IMG/VR virus record: IMGVR_UViG_3300032215_000544
Coordinates: 1-24,299 of that record
Reading direction: 5' to 3' (one strand)
Length of the DNA: 24,299 nt
DNA from: a virus
The first letter of the stretch is position 1. The number at the start of each line of letters is the position of its first letter. Positions 5,739 to 13,800 of this stretch are shown here, one piece after another. Both the position numbers and the translations under genes were made by a program. The notes under the pieces were generated by a model. It was not told the DNA's origin, did no database searches, and saw only the letters and a list, made by a program, of their open reading frames with translations.

Positions 5739-7904
5739 TTAGCCATACTGAATCACCCAGTAGTTGTCTGAGATGTAGCGTTTCTCAGTTTGGCTGAAAG
5801 TGGGGAAGTTTTTGCCGATGAGAGAGATGCCGAAGTCATCAACAGGGTGGTGAACGGCTTCAATATCAATGATTCCTTCTTGGTTGATTGCAATGGATTC
5901 GATCTTGTAGGTGCGAACCTGTTTGTTGACTTGCTTGATCACGAAGAGGCTGCCAGTTGGACTGGCGGTTCCGTCAGACGAGACCACGACCTGGCCGTCG
6001 TAGACGGGCTCGGTGGAGCCGGCCCAGAGGGCTGCTGGGTAGGTGCCGGCCGCAAGGCTGTCAGGCTGGGTGGTGATCAAGGTGCCGTCCGCCAAGATCG
6101 CGCCGTTGTTGAACTCATCGTAGAAGGTGTGATCCATCGCCACTTTGATGTAGTCCCCGGTGCCCAGGCTGCTGGTCAGGCCATCAGGAGTGGTGGCGAA
6201 ACGGATCGAGTGGGTGATCAGCCGCCGGGTGCGAATCACGTAGCAGGCAAAGTCGATGGCGTGCTCGACGTTGGTGCAGTAGGCCGAGAGATCGAAGCTC
6301 TCGATTGGGTCGGAGTAGGAGACGCGGTCGCGCTCGGTGACCAGGACTTCGCGCTCGGTGGGGAAAAACCCGGAGCTGGTGTAGTCGGAGCGGGAGCGCT
6401 CCTCGCGCCACTTGACGCTGGCCTGGATCGGCAGGCGGTCTTCCTGGTTGAGGAACTCGAGGGTGAACGAGTTTTCGACGGTGTTGCCCGTGGTGAACAG
6501 GGCTTTGATGGGGACGGGGCCGACCTCGGGGAAGTAGATGGCTGGGCTGAATGCCCATTTGCCGCCTTTCTGGCAGAGCTCGAGGAGCATGGTGCCGGCG
6601 ATGTCGGCGGCGAACTGGCGGAGGTTGACTTTCTTGGTGACAGCCACGTCATAGAAGTAGCGGCGGTTTTGACACCATTGAGCTGCGGCGGAGAAGCTGA
6701 CACTGTCAATCTGAGCTTCGCTGTAGGCGTCGCCAGCCCCGTAAACCGTAGAGAGCATCATGTCGCGCAGCACCCACGGGAACAGGTTGGTTACAACGTC
6801 ATTGCCACCAACACAGGTTGTATGCCCTTGGGTGACGTAGGCGCTGAACTGATCCAGTTGGCTGATGTCGGTTCCGGCTTGGATGTTGAGGCCGACGGTG
6901 GCGATATTGTCGTACTTGGGGGTGGTGTCGTTCTCGGAGACGATATTGATGTAGGCGATTTCGTGTTCTGGTCCGCCTGTGGCAGTGGTCTGTAGCTCGC
7001 TATAAGCGAAGGCTTCGGCGATGCGTGCCCAGTCATCGAGGACGGAGGACTCATCGGTCCAGCCGATGCTGGGGCGACTTGAGGGCTCCAGGGAGGGAAG
7101 ACGGAAGACATCTGCGCTTCGGCTGACGACGGTGCCAGTCCAAAAGACTCCGATGTTGGAGCCTGAGAGGGTGATGGATTCCTTGGTGGTCACATGGGCA
7201 TCCAGGATGACCAAGGGGGGCTTGACTCCGCCGTTGGCGGTGTTGTAACGCATCTCCCACCCCGAGAGTGGCTCTATCATGAGCTCCCAGCGGCGTGATT
7301 CTGGGAACTCGAAGCGGATGGAGTTGTAGACAGCGGCGCTGGTTTGGCTGCGGACAGCGAAAGTGCAGTTGATGTCTGTCCAGTCAGGTGTGCTGCTGTT
7401 CTCCGCTCGACGGTAGATACGGAAGAAGCTGTAACGGGCTTCCACACGCGAGATGGAGCCGGACTGGTACGTGGATGTGCCTAGCTTTGCATCTTTTGAA
7501 TAGGTCTTTTCGTCGAAACGCATACCTGCGTCGTCGTTGATCCTTCGCAGGTCGGGGACGTCACGAAAGTTGCAGAGGCCGTTGATTTGAATGCCAACGG
7601 TGGATCGGAAACCGATCTCGAAGACTCGGGCGGCGCGAGTGAGGACGACCGTGGCGATGGCACAGCGGTAAATCTGGGGAAAACTCGTTGCTGTCTCGAA
7701 GGTCTGTGGAGGGTTGAGACTTGCGAAGTCGACACCCCTGTTCCATTGTGGGGGCCTGATGGTCTGGTTTGTCCAGCTGGGCCTGAAGTTGCCGGGGGGT
7801 ATGGTTCTGATTTCGCCGGCTCGCACCACCTTGAACCGGTAGGTTTTACCGTTCCCGCCTCCGATCGGTTCATTGTCGGCTTCGCTGATGAAGATTTCGG
7901 CCAT
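5739..7904 (-). CDS. Central tail hub protein, J-like (second part of the split hub)
   Basis: 721 residues, ATG start. The N-terminal third has F-E-T-A-T-S-F-P-Q-I-Y-R followed by FEIGFRSTVGIQINGLCNFRD split over two strands, then a fibronectin-like stretch. The later part carries the hub signature: LNQEDRLPIQASVKWREE, DLSAYCTNVEHAIDFACYVI, RRLITHSIRF and a GTGDYIKV strand. This corresponds to the phage-tail_3/TipJ region of lambda gpJ-type proteins, which form the trimeric tail-tip hub. The first part of the hub appears to be the separate gene at 7946-9943. The ATG is preceded by in-frame stops and no convincing Shine-Dalgarno. The N-terminal residues MAEIFISEADNEPIGGG look like the start of an autonomous protein rather than a frameshift remnant. 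Confidence 0.8.
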   Translation of the reverse strand: MAEIFISEADNEPIGGGNGKTYRFKVVRAGEIRTIPPGNFRPSWTNQTIRPPQWNRGVDFASLNPPQTFETATSFPQIYRCAIATVVLTRAARVFEIGFRSTVGIQINGLCNFRDVPDLRRINDDAGMRFDEKTYSKDAKLGTSTYQSGSISRVEARYSFFRIYRRAENSSTPDWTDINCTFAVRSQTSAAVYNSIRFEFPESRRWELMIEPLSGWEMRYNTANGGVKPPLVILDAHVTTKESITLSGSNIGVFWTGTVVSRSADVFRLPSLEPSSRPSIGWTDESSVLDDWARIAEAFAYSELQTTATGGPEHEIAYINIVSENDTTPKYDNIATVGLNIQAGTDISQLDQFSAYVTQGHTTCVGGNDVVTNLFPWVLRDMMLSTVYGAGDAYSEAQIDSVSFSAAAQWCQNRRYFYDVAVTKKVNLRQFAADIAGTMLLELCQKGGKWAFSPAIYFPEVGPVPIKALFTTGNTVENSFTLEFLNQEDRLPIQASVKWREERSRSDYTSSGFFPTEREVLVTERDRVSYSDPIESFDLSAYCTNVEHAIDFACYVIRTRRLITHSIRFATTPDGLTSSLGTGDYIKVAMDHTFYDEFNNGAILADGTLITTQPDSLAAGTYPAALWAGSTEPVYDGQVVVSSDGTASPTGSLFVIKQVNKQVRTYKIESIAINQEGIIDIEAVHHPVDDFGISLIGKNFPTFSQTEKRYISDNYWVIQYG

Positions 7905-7945
7905 GACGATTACTTAGTTGGGATTAAAGTTAGATAGAGGTAGTG

Positions 7946-9943
7946 TCATGGCGTGAACGAAACGTTTCTCATGATCGTGGTGGGTGCAGCGTAATAACCG
8001 TCTGTACCGCCACCGAAGACCATGCGCCCATTGGCAGGTAAGACCAATCTTGTTGTTGTGATCATCAGTGTGCCGTTTTTGTAGACCTGAACTGTCATAT
8101 CATTACGGTTTGTGCCGGTGTAAACTATTTTCCAAGTGTATGTGCCGTAGATCGGGTCTTGTACGAAGTCCGTGCTGCCGTCCACTAAGTAAGTGGCACC
8201 GGTCCATGTCGTGGTTTTTTCGCCCGCTCGTTTGACGTAGATACCCTGAGTGGCTGTTTGGCCTACACCCCCGCCCCAAGGATTGAACGAGATAAAATGT
8301 GGGCTTGCAGTAGAGTTGTAGATTCCAATCGAGGCAAACCCGAGGCCGGAGCCTACGTAGGTTGAATCTGTTGCGTCGTAATCTAAAATACCGAAGCCCA
8401 CTGCGCCACCTATGGGACTGGCTGCGGGCATGTCTAGGGTAAATTGTATGGTGAACTTGTTGTAAGCTAGCGAAGGTGTTGCAATGTTGGAAACTATAGT
8501 TTCTGTCATGTTCCCAGACGCTTGCAGTAGCTGGGCCTCTACAATCTCTCCGCTGCTGTTTGTCGTTAAGGAGCCGTAAGGGCCGTTCTTTCTCCAGCTG
8601 TTATAGTACGAGTAGGAATATACGTTGGTGTCTTCGATGTCGGTGTTTTCGACGTCGCGGTTGGTGAGTATGCACAAGCAGCTTCCAGCTTTGTAGAGCT
8701 CTCCGATAATGAGGGCGTCGTCAGCGGCGCGTTGGCGTGCGGCGACAGCTGATGCGATGTCAGTACAACGTGCTTCGCCGTCTGCCGCGCTTACTTCATT
8801 GTCTGTGTTAGTCGAGTTAAATATGATTTTTGTATTGCCGTCGCTTTCGCGTTCAAGTTTGTAGGTGAAGGTGTCGCCTGGATTGACGCTGTCCCCTGCA
8901 CTGCTTGATAGAATCCCAGATCGACAGCTCCAGTGGTATTTGGCCTTCCAGGTGTCAGCGAGGGCCTGTGCGTCGTCGTCGCACAATGCTTTCATGTAGT
9001 TGCCGCTCTTGCCCGTCGGGACGATGCGCAGTACCACCGTCGGGCGGATCCGGGGGTTCACCCGGTAGCTCATGTTGTTGGGGATGTGGGAGAAGAGACC
9101 GAATTTGGTGGAGTTGGAGGGGCGAAAGGTGTAACAGAAGTCGGGCCTGAAGGTGTTGGCCTGACTGCGGATCTGGTAGACGTCGGCGGCGCCCCCGAGC
9201 TCGGAGTTGCCCGTGAGGTCTTTGGTGGCTAGGCGGCCAGTGAGACGGTTGCTGCCGGTCAGCCGGCCCCCCGAGGGCGTGAAGTAGATGGTCATGCGGC
9301 CCACCTCCTCGTTGGAGGTTGCGTCCTCGAAGCGGTAGGCCGAGAGGCTGTTGTCGCCGATGGCGAAGCCCCGTGGGTCCAGGGCGCCGATCTTGCCCTC
9401 CCCGAGCATGAAGATCGCCTTCAAGAACTGGTTGCCGTTTGTGCTGATCAGCTGGGACCAGAGGAGAGGGAGGTTGCAGCGGACGCCGCCGTAGGTGCCG
9501 GCCGGCCTCGGGGGGACAGCGCTCCAGGGGTCGCCTGGGTAAGCCGAGGCTGGTTGCGCGGGCAGGGACTGCCGGTTGGCGTAGATCAGGGGGATGGTGG
9601 TGCCCAGCGAGGCTGGTTGCTGGACCGAGTTGAAGCCCACACGGGGAGAGAAGCTGCTGTTCTCCGTGATGTTGTTGGCGTCTTTGGTTTTGTTGTCGAT
9701 GCCGCCCGTGCCAGCCTTTTGCTCGCGGGGCTTGAAGAATGAGGCGGCGATCGTCAGGCCGACCGAGAGGGCGAAGGAGGCAATCGCGATGATGGCGATC
9801 AGGCCCGCCTGGGGGACTGACAGGTCGATGCGGCTCTTCTGTTTCACCTCCGTCTTGAAACGGCGGTAGTCGTCCTCGGTGATGCCCAGGAGTTCGGCGA
9901 TGTGCCGGTCGTAGGGGAGGAGAGGCGGGGTGCGCTCAGACAT
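7946..9943 (-). CDS. N-terminal hub component with membrane-like segment and C-terminal concanavalin-like domain
   Basis: 665 residues from the ATG at 9943, which overlaps the previous stop by 8 nt (ATGTCTGA). I prefer it to an upstream in-frame start. Residues 46-70 form one hydrophobic segment (GLIAIIAIASFALSVGLTIA), as seen in tail-assembly proteins encoded next to J. Residues 98-130 (FSPRVGFNSVQQPASLG, IPLIYANR) and 150-200 (YGGVRC, LLWSQLIS, DPRGFAIGDN) match the N-terminal half of cyanophage J-like hub proteins. From about 480 to 665 the protein becomes a strand-rich, concanavalin/LamG-like domain that is AT-richer than the rest. It probably forms part of the tip and may bind glycan. 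A 41-nt gap separates it from the second hub gene. Confidence 0.75.
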   Translation of the reverse strand: MSERTPPLLPYDRHIAELLGITEDDYRRFKTEVKQKSRIDLSVPQAGLIAIIAIASFALSVGLTIAASFFKPREQKAGTGGIDNKTKDANNITENSSFSPRVGFNSVQQPASLGTTIPLIYANRQSLPAQPASAYPGDPWSAVPPRPAGTYGGVRCNLPLLWSQLISTNGNQFLKAIFMLGEGKIGALDPRGFAIGDNSLSAYRFEDATSNEEVGRMTIYFTPSGGRLTGSNRLTGRLATKDLTGNSELGGAADVYQIRSQANTFRPDFCYTFRPSNSTKFGLFSHIPNNMSYRVNPRIRPTVVLRIVPTGKSGNYMKALCDDDAQALADTWKAKYHWSCRSGILSSSAGDSVNPGDTFTYKLERESDGNTKIIFNSTNTDNEVSAADGEARCTDIASAVAARQRAADDALIIGELYKAGSCLCILTNRDVENTDIEDTNVYSYSYYNSWRKNGPYGSLTTNSSGEIVEAQLLQASGNMTETIVSNIATPSLAYNKFTIQFTLDMPAASPIGGAVGFGILDYDATDSTYVGSGLGFASIGIYNSTASPHFISFNPWGGGVGQTATQGIYVKRAGEKTTTWTGATYLVDGSTDFVQDPIYGTYTWKIVYTGTNRNDMTVQVYKNGTLMITTTRLVLPANGRMVFGGGTDGYYAAPTTIMRNVSFTP

Positions 9944-10340
9944 CACGGAGCTTGTAAAAGGCGGTGGTGGCACGGAGTGTGCGGAGCGGCAGGGCCTGCA
10001 CTCCGCGGCGGTGGTGGGGGATCAGCAGGAAGGGGCCAGGCACCACCACCCCGAGGCCGAGGGTGTACTCGCCAGCGGGGTCGCCGGTCTCGAGGAGGGT
10101 GAGGCTCCAGGGCTCGGCTGAGGGGATCTCTTCGCAGTGCCGGTAGAAGGCGTCACGGAGCTCGTCCCAGGACTCCTGGTGGGCCAGCTCGATCCAGTCA
10201 TCGATGGCGGGCATGGGGTAGCCGGCCTCGGGGAGGAGGATCTTGGTGATCACCAGGCAGCAAGCGGCGCCGTCAGTACGAGGATCGGCGCCGATGCGAT
10301 GTGGAAGGCCAATCCACTGATGCCAGTCATGGAGATCCAT
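9936..10340 (-). CDS. NlpC/P60-like tail-assembly protein (lambda gpK position)
   Basis: 134 residues, ATG start. Near the N-terminus, W-x-G-x-P-x-x-x-G-A-D-P precedes TDGAACCLVI, where C27 or C28 could be the nucleophile. Near the C-terminus a strand GLGVVV is followed by LLIPHHRRGV with H109/H110, a candidate catalytic histidine. A Cys followed about 80 residues later by His in a strand is the NlpC/P60 arrangement, and a K-type NlpC protein is expected exactly here, between the minor tail protein and the hub. Members trim peptidoglycan or act in tip assembly. The fold is inferred from motifs and position; the motifs are divergent. Confidence 0.6.
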   Translation of the reverse strand: MDLHDWHQWIGLPHRIGADPRTDGAACCLVITKILLPEAGYPMPAIDDWIELAHQESWDELRDAFYRHCEEIPSAEPWSLTLLETGDPAGEYTLGLGVVVPGPFLLIPHHRRGVQALPLRTLRATTAFYKLRDV

Positions 10341-10348
10341 GGGCCAGT

Positions 10349-10831
10349 TTAGGCAGTGAAAATGGTGCCGGTAGGAGGGAGTGAGCCGACTAAATACTGC
10401 GAAAGCACGCGCTTTGGCACTTGTTCGCGTGTGGCGTCTAATGGACTACCGAGGGTGAGCGTTACTTTCTCGTAGTCATGGGAGCCGGAGACGCAGGACC
10501 AGACTTCGGTGCTGATTGTGTAGGACTCGGTGATGGAGGTGTCCTCGGGGGTGTCGAGGATGACGGTTTGGACGTCGATCAGCCAGTGGTTGGTGGCCGC
10601 TTCGGCGATCAGGTTGACGGTGAGGGGGTTGGGGGTGGTGATCAGGCTGGATTGACCGGTTTCGCCGCCGCGGCTGCTGCGGTTGCCGGTGAGGACGAAG
10701 GGGGCGAACTTGTAGGCGGTGCCGCCGTAGGTGCGGGTTTCGCCGGGGAAGAAGTTCTGGTAGCTCTGCCCGTTGATGGCGGTGCCATCGCGGAGGGTGA
10801 AGGTGATGTAGCTGGCAACGGCGATGTCCAT
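10349..10831 (-). CDS. Minor tail protein (lambda gpM/gpL position)
   Basis: 160 residues. The ATG at 10831 overlaps the tape-measure stop codon (TGATG). The protein is strand-rich: YITFTLRDG near the start, FAPFVLTGNRSSRGG in the first half, NPLTVNLIAEAATNHWLIDVQTVIL in the middle and VWSCVSGSHDYEKVTLTLG later. The LTGNRSSRGG-x-x-x-x-S-S-L-I pattern is familiar to me from minor tail proteins between tape measure and hub in cyanobacterial phages. The likely role is in the tail-tip platform joining tube to hub. No enzymatic motif is visible. Confidence 0.65.
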   Translation of the reverse strand: MDIAVASYITFTLRDGTAINGQSYQNFFPGETRTYGGTAYKFAPFVLTGNRSSRGGETGQSSLITTPNPLTVNLIAEAATNHWLIDVQTVILDTPEDTSITESYTISTEVWSCVSGSHDYEKVTLTLGSPLDATREQVPKRVLSQYLVGSLPPTGTIFTA

Positions 10832-13800
10832 CAGACTCCAAGCCTCCGGCGGGTGTTGACTGAGCGCTGCAGGCCCTCGTAGGCGAGAGCGCGACCACGC
10901 TCGGCGGCCTGCTGCATGCCCTTGCGATGTTGATCAGCGGTGACGTATTCGACGTTGTTGATGACGCGGGACTCGAAGCGAACGTCGATCGGGCCGGCGG
11001 CGGCCATGGCCTGACCGTCCTCGGGGGAGGAGCGGCGGCTTCCACCGAGGGCGCTGCGGGTGCCGGCGAACAAGTCTTCGTTGGAGGTGATGTGGCCCGA
11101 GGAGCCTGGGGTGAAAAGTTCGGGGCCGTTCTCGCCGACGATGTAGGGGCTGTTGGCCGAGACGGGGCCGCCCGCTGCGCGGAAGCCGAAGAGCTTGCCA
11201 AGGCCCCCACCGGGGGTGAAGGCACCGGCCAGGGAGGAGATTCCGCCAAAGATGCCGGCGATGCCCATCAACGTGTTGTAGGTACCGCCTTTTTTCATCT
11301 GGTTGACTCCGGCGATGCCCATGCCGATTCCGGCCAGGGCGCCGACTACGCCGCCGATGGCTTGTTGTAGGCCGCTGAAGTTTTTGGGAATGTCGACGGC
11401 GCTTTCGCCGGTCTTGCGAACAACGCTGGAGGTGACCTTGCAGGAGTTGCCCAGGTCCGCCAGGTTCTGGGTGGCGTTGGCCGCTTCGGTTGCGACGGAG
11501 TCCACGGCTTTGCCAGAGCTCACGCCTGGTGTCAAGGGGACGATGCCGTTGGCGGCACCAGCGATCTCGGTGGTCTTGCTGGTGATGGCAGTGGTGAGGC
11601 CATCTAGGGCGGTCTTGACGCTGCCGAGCGCTGTGGTGTTGGCCTCCTGGGCGATCTTGACTGGATCCTGGACGCCGAGGAAGTCCTTGAACTGCTTCTC
11701 AAGCATCTGCTGGACGGGCTTGAAGGCCGCGTCGAGCATCGAGTTGAGGATGGTGTCGGTGATGCCCTTGAGCATTTCCTCCATGGCCTGGCCGGTGTCG
11801 CCCCCGGTGAGGGCGGCCTTGATGAAGTTCTTTTGGCCGTCGACGATCGAGCGGCTCACGTTCTGGATGAGGCTCATCGTGTTGATGAAGGCAGTCGTCT
11901 CCTTGTCCATGGCAGCCAGGCTGGCGGCCGAGTCGCGGGTGGCTTTGGCGAAAGCCTGGAACTCGGCGATCTCGCTTTCCTTCGCCAGAAGGCCTTTGGC
12001 CTCGAGGTCGAGGCGGCGTTCAGTGATCTTGGCCTCAGCCTCGGCGCGGCGCTTGCCGTAGTAGTCGCCCTCGCCGTAGGCCGCTGCACGCTGGCCCAGG
12101 TTGCTGGCGCGGGCCGCTTTGATCATCAGGTCGTTCCCGGTGGTGGCGTCGTACTTGAGGCGGGCCAGTTCCGCGGCGATTTCGCCTGCGGCGTCGACCT
12201 GGCTGCCTCTGCGGAGGACATCGATGGCCTTTGCCCCGGCCGGGGTTTTGAGTGCAGCGGCGCCCTCGGGGGTAGTGCGGTACTTGGCGATGAGGCCCTC
12301 GAGGGCGGCAGCGTGCTGAAGATAGATGTTGTTACCAGCTAAAATGGTTTGAGACTTTGTAAGAATTTCGACGTCGCTTTCGCGGATCTTCTTGCCTTCG
12401 GTAATGGCAAGATTCACGAGGTCTTGAACGGCCTTGACTTCTTTTGTTTGGTTAATCAGCTTCGTGCGGGCCACAAATTCAGCCTCGAGATCTGCAGCGT
12501 TCTTTTTACGCCCTTCGTCATAGGTTTTGACTAACCGATCGTATTCAGCTTTGGTCATCTCATTGTCAGGTTTGGCCATGAGCTTGTCAAGGCCCTTAAT
12601 GTAGTCTTTGCGCTCCTCTGCGATGACTTTTAGGGTCTTCTGATACTGAGTTGTAAGGTCAAGTTGTTCGGGCGTGACAACTTCCAGTTGCTCACTAGAG
12701 ATGGCGTTGAGGGTTGTGAGGGTCTCTTTTAGTTCGATGTTTTGATCGCGGTATTGTTCAAGGTTCACTTTCGGGAACGAAGCCTTGGCAATGTCCTCAA
12801 AGGCTTTAGCGGTATTGGCTTTGGTGATGTCAGTTTGAATTTGACGAGAGCGCTCCATCGTTGCTTGAAGGCTCGCCTGCGCCTGATTCACCTGATCGAT
12901 CGTGCGCTGACCGATTGAGGCGTCGAAGGTGGGGGCCGTGGGTGGTGCGACGGTGGCGGCAGCACGCGCTGCGCTGGAAGTAGTGGAGAGATAGCGGTTG
13001 GCTCTAGCCATAACCGCAGGTTTGGCCTGTTCAGTACCACCAGGGAGCGATGTCCATATCGGATTGAGCGTCTTGTCGAGCTCAGCGCGGTTCTCTTGTT
13101 CAAAAAGCTCTTTAGCTTTAGGTCGAGCTATGATGGCGTATTCTTTGAAACCTTTCGCAGCAGTATTAAAATCTGAGGACAATAAGTGCTTGACAACGTC
13201 TGTGTAGCCAAGTGATAGCAGGCTAGTTTTGGTATCAGGGGTCAGTTGGAAGTAGCCACGAGCTCCTGTTTTCGGGCTGAGAGCTGCTGATCCGTCTACG
13301 CCATATCCACCTTCAAGGTTTGAGACGCGCTTGGCGTAGCGCATGAAGAAGTCATCGTTCGCGCTTGCTCCGGCGGCGTTGGTGCCGCCGCTCAGCACTT
13401 TTTGTAGGTGACCGGCTTCAAAGGCTTCACCGTTTGGACCTGTGAATCGAGCACCGAGGCCTAAGTCACCCCGAACACCGAGATTGGTCTGTGTCCAGCC
13501 GGGGCGAAGGGTGAATGGCGTGCCCTGTGGTATCTCGAAGTCAAGGGCACGACCTGGGTATCTGCGATGAGTATCAGCACCGGACCCATACTTAGTGGAG
13601 ATCGATGAACCTCCAAAATCCAAAGCAGAGTCAACCATCTTACGGAGATCTGAAAGATTCCCGTTGCCGACTAATTGGACGTGAAGGTGAGGTCCAGTGC
13701 TGTGGCCTCGGGTGGGTCCGCTCTGTCCACCACCAGTCTCACCACCTGTGCCTGCCGCCCCGTCTCCGCCGACACCGTCAGCTGCGTCGTTCTTGCGGAT

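Noticed and set aside
5729-5742. Small hairpin (5-bp stem) at the hub stop codon
   Set aside because: It lacks a T-tract and is too weak to call a terminator.
5790-6995. 401-codon plus-strand open frame
   Set aside because: Antisense shadow of the hub gene, which has clear family motifs on the minus strand.
10476-11249. 257-codon minus-strand frame
   Set aside because: Frame-shifted shadow of the tape measure and minor tail genes; Arg/Pro/His-rich nonsense composition.
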